From: Streptomyces sp. CG4
GTDB taxonomy: Bacteria; Actinomycetota; Actinomycetes; Streptomycetales; Streptomycetaceae
Reading direction: 5' to 3'
DNA: 64,000 nucleotides
Assembly: GCF_041080655.1 (NCBI RefSeq)
Contig: NZ_CP163526.1
Span: forward strand, 224,382 to 288,381
The translations under genes and the position numbers were made by a program. Below, piece after piece: positions 41,040-50,333 of the stretch. A model generated the notes under the pieces. It was not told where the DNA came from, made no database searches, and saw only the letters and a list, made by a program, of their open reading frames with translations. How positions within the stretch are numbered: the first letter of the stretch is position 1; the number at the start of each line of letters is the position of its first letter.

Positions 41040-41174
41040 CGGAAAAGCATCGGCGGCCCCTCAACGAGGTGGATTCAGACCCGTCGATGCTTCCGTGAGT
41101 CCGAGCCCGGCATGGCTTGTTCAGCGAACCTGGTCAGACGCTACCTGGCCGGACCGTCAGCGGGTGATCGGGTT

Positions 41175-41873
41175 TCACCTGACCGGGGGCTCTACATTGA
41201 CCAGGGACGCGTACGGCCGGTAACGCGCAGCATTCCCGAACGTGTTGAGGAACGTGACGCCCTCGATGCTTTCGAGCGCGGCCCGCAGGCGCGGCGCCGC
41301 GCTGTGTTCGGCGAAGCGGCGCCATTGCTGCTCGTCCTCCCACTCGGCGAAGTTGAGCACCTGCTCGCCGTCCTTGGACAGGTGGAAGTGGGCCCCCAGC
41401 AGCCCCGGCACCTGCTCCTCCTCCAGGATCGCGAGCACCGTGCCGGCGAGCCGGCGCTGGGTGGCCGGGCCGTCCGTACGGAAGGCCGGGGTGACCAGCA
41501 GGCCCGGGTTGCGGCCTGCCGCATCGGCCGGGAGGTGGCTGCGGCCGAGCGCGTACCGTACCAGGCCGGGCCGCTGGATGCCGGGGAGCTCCTCGTCGAT
41601 GCGGCCCACCGTCGCGGGACGCCGGGTGCGGGCCCATGCGCGGTGTGCGTCGTCGTCCGTCCACTGCGCGTAGAAGAGGATGCGCAGGCCGTCCTCGCTC
41701 AGGAAGGCGGTCAGTGAGAGCATCGCGTCCGGACGGTCGTCCTGCCGCTCCCACTCCGCGATCAGCAAGTCAGCTGCCCTGTGCTGGAGTTCGGGAGCCG
41801 AAACGATCCACTGGCTGACCAGGGCCGTACCCGCGTCGGGGCGGCGGACGTCGGGGAAGTGCACGGTGGGCAT
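41175..41873 (-). CDS. Two-domain antibiotic biosynthesis monooxygenase (ABM)-like protein
   Basis: 232 residues made of two ABM ferredoxin-like domains: about 20-115 (TALVSQWIVSAPELQHRAAD, FLSEDGLRILFYAQWTDDDA) and 120-225 (RRLAGTVLAILEEEQVPGLL, HLSKDGEQVLNFAEWEDEQQ). The repeated 'SxDGxxxLxxAxW' strand is the hallmark. ABM proteins oxidise small aromatic or polyketide-like substrates or serve as stress proteins. ATG at 41873 has AAAGGA upstream. No pathway is evident from the neighbours. Confidence 0.85.
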   Translation of the reverse strand: MPTVHFPDVRRPDAGTALVSQWIVSAPELQHRAADLLIAEWERQDDRPDAMLSLTAFLSEDGLRILFYAQWTDDDAHRAWARTRRPATVGRIDEELPGIQRPGLVRYALGRSHLPADAAGRNPGLLVTPAFRTDGPATQRRLAGTVLAILEEEQVPGLLGAHFHLSKDGEQVLNFAEWEDEQQWRRFAEHSAAPRLRAALESIEGVTFLNTFGNAARYRPYASLVNVEPPVR

Positions 41874-42091
41874 GGCGGTCCTTTCGTGTTGCCGTGCCCT
41901 GCAGTCTTCTTCCTCGAGCACGCTTGAGGTCAAGGAGTCACCGGGCCAGCCGCCCAGCAGGGCCGGCGCGGCGGCCACACCGGCGACCACCGCGGCCGTC
42001 AGCACGGCGAAGTCGAGGCCGAGGTGGGCGGGCGTGTTGATCAACGGGGAGCGGCCTTGCCCTGAGCCGCTCGAAAAGTCGTCGCTGCAGG
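41874..42091. other. Gap upstream of the ABM gene
   Basis: A leftward reading, LINTPAHLGLDFAVLTAAVV and AALLGG-like hydrophobic residues, is open through this gap into the ABM start. It has no start codon with a ribosome site and is probably a gene remnant. Confidence 0.3.
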
Positions 42092-42170
42092 TCACGCCAC
42101 ATATCGGTACTCGTTGATGAGGCCACCGAGGATCCGGGTGAGCACCGCTTCGGGGGTGTCGAGGCTGTGC
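42092..42170 (-). pseudogene. Possible transposase C-terminal tail
   Basis: Twenty-five residues, DTPEAVLTRILGGLINEYR followed by YVA and a stop, resemble the last helix of integrase-type transposases. Nothing of the catalytic core is present. Low confidence. Confidence 0.3.
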
Positions 42171-42333
42171 CCGGACTGGGCAAGACCCGTTGGGTGGTGG
42201 AGCAAACCTTGCCTGGCTCCACCAGTTTATTTGCCTCCGCACCCGCTGCGAGATACGAGCGGACTTCCATCGAGAGGTTCTCCAACTCGCCTGCAGCATC
42301 ATCTACTTGAGGCGCCTTAGCAGCGCATTCTGA
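42170..42333 (+). pseudogene. IS5-family transposase C-terminal remnant
   Basis: LGKTRWVVEQT and, one base out of frame, NLAWLHQFICLRTRCEIRAD, FHREVLQLACSIIYLRRL are the last two conserved blocks (WVVERTFAWLHxFRRLRxRxE) of IS5 transposases. The preceding domains are missing. Confidence 0.75.
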
Positions 42334-42338
42334 AACGA

Positions 42339-44174
42339 TCAGTCAGTGAGCCTCCCCCTCGGCTCCCGCGGCTGCGGTCCCCGCTCAGCGCCGGGAGCCG
42401 TGATCGGATGACTGAGGAGTAGCGTCTCCGAGACGGCCAGCCCGTTGGCGAGGACCAGACCATGGGGCGCAAGCGCATCGATCACGTCCTCGATCGTGTC
42501 CGGCAGCGCCAGCAGTCGGTCCCTCTCCAGGCGCCCGGCCGCAAGGAGGTCCCCGGAGTGGACGGCGATGCGGCGCAGTGCGAACAGCCGGTGGAGGGCG
42601 TGCAGGAGGCGCCCGGCCTCAGGGTGGCTCGTCTGTTGAGCGGCTGTCAGCAGGCCCTCGGCTGCGAGGCGGTGGGCGTGGGCGTCGACCAGTTGGAGCG
42701 CGGGCAGAACGGTGCGGTCGAGGACGCTGCCCGGGCGTGAGCTACGGCTGCGGGCGCGGGCGCGCTCGTGCCATATTCGTTCGATGTCGGCGAGCAGGTC
42801 TTGCAGTGCCTCGGGTTTGTCGAGGTTGCTCGGTCCGGGGCGAGGCGGATTCGGGGTGTAGTTGCCCAGGAGCATCTCCATGCCGGCTTTGACCCATATA
42901 GCCTGGTTGTCGCCTTCGGCGGTGATGGCGCCCTCGCCGGCGGCGAGCTGGCCCGCGATGCCGTTGGCCAGGAACAGGCCCTGGGCTCCGCAGCGCTCGC
43001 GGCATTCGGTCATCACCTGGCGGCCGCGCCAGGTGATCCAGCCCTTGGTGATGGCTGCGAGCCGCTCGGCGTCGTCGCGGTCGGCCTTCGTGATGGCTTG
43101 TTCCCATTTCCGGACGGCGGTGCGGTGCAGGAACGTTGCGGCGTAGCTGGTGGCCAGGGCGTCGATGAGGGGGGCATGGTGGCTGCGATGCCGCCACAGC
43201 GGGACTGTGCCGCCTCCGGTGCCGCTGGAAGTGTGCCGGCTGTGGGCGTATCGGACGGCGACGGCCAGAGCGTGGCGGGTGGTGCCCAGGTGGTAGGCCT
43301 GCATGCACAATTTGCCGACGGTGACCCGGCTCACCGAGGCGAGGAATCGCTTCCGGGTACTGCCGACGGTGCTGGTGTAGACGCCGTCGGGCGTCAGTCG
43401 GCCGTGGTCGGCCTGGAGCATCGCCTCGTGCGGCAGACGGACGTGGGTGAAGGTGGTCATGGAGTGGTCGACGGGGGCACTGGTTGTCTGCGGGAGGCGT
43501 TCGACGGTGATGCCCGGCAGGCATTGCCCGGTCTCGTCGTGGAGCGGGACGAGATAGAGGTGCACGCCCCGGTCCTTTTCGCCGGTGATCAGCCGGGCGG
43601 CGACCAGGGCCGTCTTGGGACCGCCGATCGGGCTGGTGTTGGGCATGAACTTTGCGGCTTCTGGCCGTGGCGTGTGCAGGATGAACTCGCGGCCGGCCGC
43701 ATCGTAGGTTGCGGTGGTCTCCATCAGCGCGGCACTGTTGCCGTGGGCCAATTCCGTGCACAGGTAGACGCCGATGCGGTCCATGTTCAGGAAGGGACGC
43801 AGGTCGTGCGTGCCCTTGGCGTCCAGCAGGCTGCCCAGGACGAGGTTGTAGTGGATGCTGAGGATCGTGCCGAGTCCTGGATCCACCGGGCCGACCCACT
43901 CGTGCAAGGCTGTGAGGCGCGTTGTGTCTCGCGGGAGGTTTTCGGGGCTGTTGGCACCGTCCAGAGACTTGTTGATGTGCCGCAGGCGCTCATACGAGAG
44001 CGCCACGCGTTCCTCGGGCGACAGCTCGCGGTGGTGGAACATGGGGGTGCTGAACAGATCACGCCAGGGCGCGTGGACCTGGTCGAACCGGCCCTCGAAG
44101 AGGGCTCGCGTAAGGTCTGCCGTAATGTCCGCTGCAGCTGATTCGTCCTGCCGAGAGCGCGTCTGAAAGATCAC
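42339..44174 (-). CDS. Acyl-CoA oxidase/dehydrogenase family protein
   Basis: 611 residues, the length of acyl-CoA oxidases rather than of ~380-residue dehydrogenases. Blocks include GTHDLRPFLNMDRIGVYLCT with an ELAHGNSAAL flavin-contact region (T-E-x-x-H-G in oxidases), GREFILHTPRPEAAKFMPN, LPHEAMLQADHGRLTPDGVY and, near residue 410, CRERCGAQGLFLANGI with the position of the catalytic Glu. It probably oxidises an acyl-CoA with FAD and reduces O2. GTG at 44174 overlaps the stop of a small upstream gene (GTGA). No beta-oxidation operon surrounds it. Confidence 0.83.
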   Translation of the reverse strand: MIFQTRSRQDESAAADITADLTRALFEGRFDQVHAPWRDLFSTPMFHHRELSPEERVALSYERLRHINKSLDGANSPENLPRDTTRLTALHEWVGPVDPGLGTILSIHYNLVLGSLLDAKGTHDLRPFLNMDRIGVYLCTELAHGNSAALMETTATYDAAGREFILHTPRPEAAKFMPNTSPIGGPKTALVAARLITGEKDRGVHLYLVPLHDETGQCLPGITVERLPQTTSAPVDHSMTTFTHVRLPHEAMLQADHGRLTPDGVYTSTVGSTRKRFLASVSRVTVGKLCMQAYHLGTTRHALAVAVRYAHSRHTSSGTGGGTVPLWRHRSHHAPLIDALATSYAATFLHRTAVRKWEQAITKADRDDAERLAAITKGWITWRGRQVMTECRERCGAQGLFLANGIAGQLAAGEGAITAEGDNQAIWVKAGMEMLLGNYTPNPPRPGPSNLDKPEALQDLLADIERIWHERARARSRSSRPGSVLDRTVLPALQLVDAHAHRLAAEGLLTAAQQTSHPEAGRLLHALHRLFALRRIAVHSGDLLAAGRLERDRLLALPDTIEDVIDALAPHGLVLANGLAVSETLLLSHPITAPGAERGPQPREPRGRLTD

Positions 44175-44365
44175 GCAGCGGACGATAGAGCATGCGGAAC
44201 AAACGCTTCAGCATGATCTTTCACACGATTGAGGACGCCAAAAGCGAGGTAATTACCCAGCACTCCGGCGCCGGGCACATACACCCGCCCTCGCTCGATC
44301 CGAGCATCGGCCCAGTAGTCGGCGAGGCCCGTGGGCGCCGCCGGGACGACCTTCATGATGATCAA
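44171..44365 (-). CDS. Small hypothetical protein upstream of the acyl-CoA oxidase gene
   Basis: 64 residues (MIIMKVVPAAPTGLADYWAD, ARIERGRVYVPGAGVLGNYL). Its stop codon overlaps the oxidase GTG by 4 nt, which is the main argument for it. The ribosome site is weak, and an ATG three codons on is equally possible. No family recognised. Confidence 0.4.
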   Translation of the reverse strand: MIIMKVVPAAPTGLADYWADARIERGRVYVPGAGVLGNYLAFGVLNRVKDHAEAFVPHALSSAA

Positions 44366-44561
44366 GGAAGTGGCACGTCACGACGTGCCGCAACCCCGAG
44401 CGACCGAGGAACCCTGTTCTCATGCCTCCACTCGGTCAGTGCTGTCCGTCCGGCTGTGGTTCGGGGGTCCTGGTGAATCGTGCGCGGTCCGCAGTCTGCA
44501 GTGAAGCCGGCTGTATCAGAATCCGGTTGCTGCTCCACGGTCGGCTGCGCATCCTGCTGGG

Positions 44562-45425
44562 ATGCGCTTCTCCGTCAACATCCCGAACTTCGGTGATTTC
44601 GCCGACCCTCGCAGCGTCGCGACCGTTGCGGCTGCCGCCGAACAGGCCGGCTGGGACGGGCTCTTCGTCTGGGACCATGTACTGCACCGACAGCACCAGG
44701 GGCGTCCCTTCGCAGACCCCTGGATGCTGCTGACCGCAGCCGCGCTGGCCACCTCCCGGATCCGACTGGGCACACTGCTGACGCCGGTCCCCCGTTACCG
44801 TCCGCAGCAACTGGCCCGCCAGGTGGCGACCCTGGACCACCTCAGCGGCGGCCGGGTGATCTTCGCCGCCGGCCTGGGCGGTCCGGTCGAGGACGAATAC
44901 CGCAGCTTCGGCGACGCCGCCGAGCCACGCCTCCTCGCCGAGCGGCTGGACGAGGGACTGGAGTTGTTGGGCCGCTTCTGGTCCGGCGAGCCGGTGAACC
45001 ATCACGGCCGGCACTACGAGGTCCGGGATGTGGCGCTGCTGCCCGCCACCGTGCAACGGCCTGGTCCGCCGGTGTGGATCGGCGGGTTCTGGCCGCGTCG
45101 TGCGCCCATGCGGCGGGCAGCGCGGTGGGACGGCGCGGTGCCGCTCTTCGAGACGGCCCGGCACGGTCATGCGCCGGACGTGGCGGAGGTATGCGAGCTG
45201 GTCGGCTATGTACGCAAGCACCGCACAGCCGGGGCCGAGCGCCCCTTCGAGTTCGTGCTCGGCGGTGCCACGCCCCCGGACGCGGCGAAGGCCAGGGACG
45301 TGATCGGTCCCCTGCACGACGCCGGTGCCACCTGGTGGGACGAGCGACAGGTCCAGACCGGCCCCGGCCTGGACCGCCTCCCTGCGGTGCTGCGTCGCAT
45401 CGAGGCGGGGCCGCCGGTGATCTGA
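44562..45425 (+). CDS. LLM-class F420-dependent oxidoreductase (luciferase-like)
   Basis: 287-residue TIM-barrel protein of the luciferase-like monooxygenase superfamily: MRFSVNIPNFGDFADPRSVA, GWDGLFVWDHVLHRQHQG, TSRIRLGTLLTPVPRYRPQQ, HLSGGRVIFAAGLGGPVEDE and PPVWIGGFWPRRAPMRRAAR. The pattern fits actinobacterial F420-dependent members more than FMN-dependent ones. Substrate unknown. It lies rightward, with an alcohol dehydrogenase relic convergent downstream. Confidence 0.9.
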   Translation: MRFSVNIPNFGDFADPRSVATVAAAAEQAGWDGLFVWDHVLHRQHQGRPFADPWMLLTAAALATSRIRLGTLLTPVPRYRPQQLARQVATLDHLSGGRVIFAAGLGGPVEDEYRSFGDAAEPRLLAERLDEGLELLGRFWSGEPVNHHGRHYEVRDVALLPATVQRPGPPVWIGGFWPRRAPMRRAARWDGAVPLFETARHGHAPDVAEVCELVGYVRKHRTAGAERPFEFVLGGATPPDAAKARDVIGPLHDAGATWWDERQVQTGPGLDRLPAVLRRIEAGPPVI

Positions 45426-45429
45426 TCAG

Positions 45430-45783
45430 CCATTCGAGGTTGTGCCGGACGCGTTCAGCATCCCCGCTGGAGCGCCCGCCCCGGCCACCAGCACGCTTGG
45501 GCCCGCCGCGCCCCGGGGCGGGCGCAACGCCGGCAGCGCGGCCGGTCCGGCGGCGGGCAGCGCGGCGGCAGAGACCGGATCCGCCCCGGGCGGGCGCCGG
45601 GGCCATGATGGCCTCCTTGACGACGGCGTACTCGGCCGCGATGTCGCCGTTGAGACCGTTCCTGACGAGCACCTCGCCCCTGCCCGGCGCGGGAGTCGGG
45701 ACCTTTCGCACCTCCGGTACGTCCGGTGGGCCATAGCGGTGGTACCCGCGCCGCGCGCATCGTGGCGCGAGGAGTCGTGACCA
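45430..45783 (-). pseudogene. Zinc-type alcohol dehydrogenase/quinone oxidoreductase relic
   Basis: Reads MRAAR, YHRYGPPDVPEVRKVPTPAP, GRGEVLVR, then directly NGLNGDIAAEYAVVKEAIMA and, in another frame, DPVSAAALPAAGPAALPALR and PSVLVAGAGAPAG. The order is that of MDR reductases, but the catalytic-domain middle is deleted and at least two frame changes exist. Not functional. Confidence 0.75.
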
Positions 45784-45990
45784 TATGAGTCTCGCCTTTC
45801 CGACGGGACGGCAACGGGAACGGACGGCAGGGCTGTGCCGTTCCACCGTCGCCGGGCCCGCAAGTGGCGGCAAGGAACAGCTCGCCCGCCCCGCCCCGGT
45901 CGAGACAAACGGCGCCGACTGTCTCGCGCGGGAGCGGGAGTTCGCCGTAAACGAGGTGCGCGCACGCTCTGCCGTTGGCACGCTGCCCCG

Positions 45991-46734
45991 GTGAATCGCG
46001 AACAGATCTCCCGCATCGCCCATGCCGAACACCCCATCAGGTCTCCGCTCGACGACGACTCGGTCCGCCGCCTGCTGGAACGCGGCCTTGCAAGAGGCGA
46101 GGAGCGGGTGCTCGACCTCGGCTGCGGCACGGCGGAATGGCTCCTGCGCGCCCTGGTCACACGGCCGGGCGTGCGTGCCGTAGGCGTGGACGTCTGCGAG
46201 GACGCCCTGGCCCAGGCGGCCGCCGCGGCACGCGACCTCGGTGTCCAGGACCGCCTCGTCCTGCATCACCAGAAGGCCGAACAGTTCGTGTCCGAGGAGC
46301 CGTTCGACGTGGTCCTCAGTTTCGGGGCCGCGCATGCCTTCGGCGGTCTGCTCCCCACCCTCGCCGCAGCCCGCAGGTTCCTGGCGCCCGGCGGTCGTGT
46401 CCTCATCGGTGACGGATTCTGGGAGCACCCTCCGTCACAGGAGGCCGTCGAGATGCTCGGGAACTTCACCGGCCTGGCGACCACCCTGGACCGTGTCGTC
46501 GCCGATGGCTGGACTCCCGTCGACGGGCACATCAGCACGCGTCAGGAGCTGGACGCCTACGAATGGGCCTGCTGGGGTTCCCTGGCCGCATGGGCCCTGG
46601 ACCACCCCGGCCATCCGGACAGCGTGCAGGCGCTCGAGACGGCCACGCTCCGGCGCGCCGAATGGCTGCGCGTCTACCGGGACACCTGGGGTTTCGTCTC
46701 CCTGGTCCTGCGTCCCGCACCCGACTCCGCCTGA
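45991..46734 (+). CDS. Class I SAM-dependent methyltransferase
   Basis: 247 residues. Motif I is RVLDLGCGTAEWLLRAL, motif II VGVDVCEDALAQAA, and the post-motif strand FDVVLSFGAAHAFGG, followed by LAPGGRVLIGDGFWE. The C-terminal part (about 150-240) is helical and may bind the substrate. The methylated compound is unknown. GTG at 45991 is chosen because the preceding 50 codons have no conserved look; the ribosome site is weak. Confidence 0.88.
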   Translation: MNREQISRIAHAEHPIRSPLDDDSVRRLLERGLARGEERVLDLGCGTAEWLLRALVTRPGVRAVGVDVCEDALAQAAAAARDLGVQDRLVLHHQKAEQFVSEEPFDVVLSFGAAHAFGGLLPTLAAARRFLAPGGRVLIGDGFWEHPPSQEAVEMLGNFTGLATTLDRVVADGWTPVDGHISTRQELDAYEWACWGSLAAWALDHPGHPDSVQALETATLRRAEWLRVYRDTWGFVSLVLRPAPDSA

Positions 46735-46927
46735 ACCGACCGCTCCTGCGCGAGTTGGCCGGCATCGGCCGAACCGCACAGGAACGGGCGCCGGGCGTCG
46801 CGGTGGCCCTTCAGGCACCTTGGGATTGCCCTCGAAGACCGAAGCGAGGACCATTCCCCGTTTCGTGCTACGGTCCCTCCCGACACCCAAGCGGGGAATG
46901 GTCCCCAGTTCTGTCCGGGAGCCGCCG

Positions 46928-48133
46928 ATGCGCACGCAGCACCCCACCGTCCGACTCGCCGACCTCACCGGCGACTTCACCGCCGACCCCTACACCGCCT
47001 TCACCGCGCTGCGCTCGCGCGGGTCTGTCCACCACGTGCGTTTCCCCACCGGGGACGAGTCGTGGCTGGTGGTCGGGCACGAGGAAGTGCGCGCCGCGTT
47101 CGCCGACCCCAGGCTGCGCCATGACGTGCGGCACTGTGCCGACTTCGAGGACGACGGGCTGTACGCCGTGGGCCGCAACATGCTCCAGGTCGATCCGCCC
47201 GACCACACCCGCCTGCGGACGCTGGTGGCCCGCGAGTTCACCGCCCGCCGCGTGCAGGCGCTGCGGCCCCGCGTTCAGGAGGCGGCCGGTGCGCTCCTGG
47301 ACGCCGTGGTCGCCGACGGCCGTGCCGACCTTGTGGCTGCATACGCCTATCCGCTGCCGCTCACCATCATCTGCGAGCTGCTCGGCGTGCCGGACCTGGA
47401 CCGGGCTGCCTTCCGGGCGTGGTCCACGAAAGTCGTCGCCCTCGACGATGCGGAGCAATCCGCCCGCGCCGGGCAGGAGATGGCCGTGTACCTCGCGGAG
47501 CTGGCCGAGGAGAAACGGCGGCTGCGGGACGCGGCGGAGAGCGATCTGCTGCACGCCCTGGTCCGCGCCCACGACGGGGACGGCGCCGACCGGCTCACCC
47601 CGCAGGAACTGCTCGGCATGGCCTTCCTGCTGCTCGTCGCCGGGCACGAGACCACCGTCAACCTCATCGCCAACGCCGTCCACCTGCTGCTCGGCCATCC
47701 CGGGCAGCTCGCCGCCCTGCGCGCCGACCCCGAGTTGCTGAAGGGCGCCGCGGAGGAGACGCTCCGCTTCGAGCCGCCCGTGCCGGCGGGCACCTACCGC
47801 TACACCGCCGAACCGATCACCCTCGGCGGCGCCCGGATACCGGCGGGCGCGCGTGTCGTGCTCTCCATCGCCGCCGCGAACCGCGACCCCGCGCGCTTCC
47901 CCGCCCCCGAACGGTTCGACATCCGCCGCGATCCGGCCGCGACCCGCGCCCACCTCGCCTTCGGGCACGGCCTGCACCACTGCCTGGGCGCCCCGCTGGC
48001 CCGCCTGGAGGCGACCGTGGCCCTGCGCATCCTGCTGGACCGCTTCCCCCGCCTGGCCTTCGACGGTGACGGCACACCGCAGTGGCGCACCAGTCTCATG
48101 CGGAGCCTGCGAGAGCTGCCGGTGCGCTGGTAG
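46928..48133 (+). CDS. Cytochrome P450
   Basis: 401-residue bacterial class I P450. The I-helix oxygen-binding motif is LLVAGHETTVNL (about 235-246), ExxR is EETLRFE, and the haem loop is FGHGLHHCLGAPLARLE with the Cys ligand near 352. The length and N-terminus (no membrane helix) are typical of soluble Streptomyces P450s. ATG at 46928 has GGGAG at about 7 nt. No ferredoxin gene is adjacent. It follows the methyltransferase gene by about 190 bp, so joint tailoring is possible but unproven. Confidence 0.95.
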   Translation: MRTQHPTVRLADLTGDFTADPYTAFTALRSRGSVHHVRFPTGDESWLVVGHEEVRAAFADPRLRHDVRHCADFEDDGLYAVGRNMLQVDPPDHTRLRTLVAREFTARRVQALRPRVQEAAGALLDAVVADGRADLVAAYAYPLPLTIICELLGVPDLDRAAFRAWSTKVVALDDAEQSARAGQEMAVYLAELAEEKRRLRDAAESDLLHALVRAHDGDGADRLTPQELLGMAFLLLVAGHETTVNLIANAVHLLLGHPGQLAALRADPELLKGAAEETLRFEPPVPAGTYRYTAEPITLGGARIPAGARVVLSIAAANRDPARFPAPERFDIRRDPAATRAHLAFGHGLHHCLGAPLARLEATVALRILLDRFPRLAFDGDGTPQWRTSLMRSLRELPVRW

Positions 48134-48418
48134 ACACCGGCCCCCTTTATCTGCACGCTCTGCACCGAGGGCGGTCCACCCGTGCGGGATCCAGCCGGCG
48201 ACATGCCCCCGGTGAAGAGAGCGAGGCCGGGAAGCTCCAGCGCGGACACAGCCCCTGCGGCCTCCCGGCAGAGCACCCGCACCCGGAGGACAACGGTGCC
48301 GCACTTCCGCCGTTTCGCAGGGGAAAGGGCGGCCGCCGGCCGAGTTGTGCCGCCAAGACCCTGTCTTCCCGGCGCACTTGACCCCGCACCGGCCGGGGCG
48401 CCTCCGTAACAACGGAGC

Positions 48419-50008
48419 CTACGGCGTGTCCAGGGCCCCGCTCGTCCACGCGGCGCGCAGCGCCTTCTTGTCCACCTTGCCGACCTTGGTCGTCGGCAGG
48501 CGGTCCAGCAGCACCGTCCTGCGGGGCGTGTACAACTCCCCCAACTCGGCGGTCACCGCCGCGCCGACCGCCTCCCGGTCGACATCAGCACCCTCGGCCG
48601 TGGCCAGGAAGATCTGTACGGCCTCCCCGTACTCCTCGTCCGGCACACCCAGCGCCGCCGCGTTGCGCACACCGGGCAGCGTGAGCAGGAAATCCTCCAG
48701 GACCCTGGAGTAGACGTTGTCGCTGGTGCTGCCGGTGACGATGATGTCCTTGGCCCGGTCGACGAGATAGAGGTACCCCTCGGCGTCGAGATACCCCATG
48801 TCCCCGGTGCGCAGCCAGCCGTCGTGCAGTGCCGCCGCGGTGCGCTCCGGGTCCTCGTAGTAGCCGAGCATCACCGTCTCGCCGCGGACGCACACCTCGC
48901 CGACCTGCCCGACGGGCAGTGTCGCCGCGCTGTCCTCACCACGGATCTCGATCTCGACGCCGGATATCGCGCGACCGCAGCTGCGCCAGAGCTCGGGGCG
49001 GCGGGCTGCCTCCGAGGCGAGATCCTCCGCACCGAACGCGGTGATACCGAGCGCCTCCGACTGCCCGTAGCCCTGGCTGAGCACGGGCCCGAACACCTCG
49101 ACCGCCTGCTGCAGCCGGCTCGGCGACGTGGCCGCGCCGCCGACGACGATCCGCCGCAGCGCGGGCAGGGCGTCCGGCTCGCACTCCGGGTGGTCGAGAA
49201 CCGCGTACAGCATGGGCGGTACGAACATGGTGGCGGTGATCCGCTCCTCGCGCAGTACCGTCAGCGCCGCACCCGCCTCGAACTCGGGCAGCACGACGAG
49301 GGCGGACCCTGTCACCAGAGCCTGCACCGAGGTGAGATGGCCGCTGCCGTGCGTGAGCAGCGTGGCGGCGAGCACCCTGTCCGTGCCCTGGTCCATGACC
49401 GGGAAGACCGCGGGGCGGGAGTCCTGCGGGGCGTCTTCCGCCAGGTCCACCAGCGCGTCGTAAAGCCGGTGGCTGTGCGCGGCGAGCTTGGGGCGGCCCA
49501 GAGTTCCGCCGGTGTAGAGGACGGTGACGGCTTCGTCCGCTCCCGGGGCGGGCACGCCGTCGGGGCGCACGGCCGGGCACTCGGCCGCCAGGGCCAGCAG
49601 GTCCGTGCACCGCTGCTCACAGGGCCCGAGGCTGAGCAGCACGGGGGCGTGGACACTGCGGCCGGCCGCGTCGGCGGCCCGCCCCGCGAAGAGCGGGTCG
49701 GTGACCACGGCGCGCGCCCGGGACTGCTCGACCAGCGCGGCGAGCTCGCCGGGCCCCGGCTCGGGCGGCAGGAACACGACGCGGCAGCCGATGAGATGGA
49801 CCGCGAGCTGCACCAGGACGGAGTCCACGCGGTTGGCCAGGAACAGCCCCACTCCGTCGCCGGGCACGAGCCCCTGCCCGCGCAGCGCATGCCCCAGCCT
49901 GAACAGCTGCCGCCGGGCCTCCCCCCTGGTCAGCCGCTGCGCCCCCTGGGCGAGCGCCTCAGCGTCCTCGTCCTTGCACCAGTGCTCCAGAATGCGGTCC
50001 ACATACAT
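48419..50008 (-). CDS. ANL-superfamily acyl-CoA synthetase/AMP ligase
   Basis: About 529 residues. Adenylation motifs are VTVLYTGGTLGRPKLAAHSH (P-loop), GYGQSEALGITAFG, LRTGDMGYLDAEGYLYLVDR with the hinge Asp/Arg, and the C-terminal TTKVGKVDKKALR with the catalytic Lys. It activates a carboxylic acid with ATP and transfers it to CoA or a carrier; the acid is unknown. ATG at 50008 (MYVDRILEHWCKD) is chosen as the usual N-terminus; an in-frame TTG at 50056 would add 16 residues. Convergent with the P450 gene. Confidence 0.9.
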   Translation of the reverse strand: MYVDRILEHWCKDEDAEALAQGAQRLTRGEARRQLFRLGHALRGQGLVPGDGVGLFLANRVDSVLVQLAVHLIGCRVVFLPPEPGPGELAALVEQSRARAVVTDPLFAGRAADAAGRSVHAPVLLSLGPCEQRCTDLLALAAECPAVRPDGVPAPGADEAVTVLYTGGTLGRPKLAAHSHRLYDALVDLAEDAPQDSRPAVFPVMDQGTDRVLAATLLTHGSGHLTSVQALVTGSALVVLPEFEAGAALTVLREERITATMFVPPMLYAVLDHPECEPDALPALRRIVVGGAATSPSRLQQAVEVFGPVLSQGYGQSEALGITAFGAEDLASEAARRPELWRSCGRAISGVEIEIRGEDSAATLPVGQVGEVCVRGETVMLGYYEDPERTAAALHDGWLRTGDMGYLDAEGYLYLVDRAKDIIVTGSTSDNVYSRVLEDFLLTLPGVRNAAALGVPDEEYGEAVQIFLATAEGADVDREAVGAAVTAELGELYTPRRTVLLDRLPTTKVGKVDKKALRAAWTSGALDTP

Positions 50009-50153
50009 CCGCGGCTCGAATGTTTCCTGTGCGTTAACGATCACCAACACATCCAAACATGCCGCTCGGAAGCCGTGGCTTCACAGGGGCCACCTTCGGC
50101 CACCAGCCGGCAGCCCCGAGCAGACACAGACTCCGAAGCGGTTGGCCGATCAC

Positions 50154-50333
50154 ATGGAGGCCGGCCCGGGCGGCGTCATGACCGACGAAGCCGGCGTCAT
50201 CACCGGCGACCTGACCCTCCGCACCGGTCTCGGTGACGACGCGCCCAGCGCGCACGTGAGCGTGCAGTACACCGGCGCCGAGGAGTGGTACACCCTGACC
50301 GGAAGCCCCGTTGCCGTCCCTGCCGCCAACTGA
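50154..50333 (+). CDS. Small hypothetical protein
   Basis: About 50-59 residues (MTDEAGVITGDLTLRTGLGD, APSAHVSVQYTGAEEWYTLT). Starts at 50154 or 50178 are possible. It is beta-rich, hydrophilic and without a signal peptide. It resembles small uncharacterised Streptomyces proteins in style only. Divergent from the ANL gene. Confidence 0.4.
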   Translation: MEAGPGGVMTDEAGVITGDLTLRTGLGDDAPSAHVSVQYTGAEEWYTLTGSPVAVPAAN

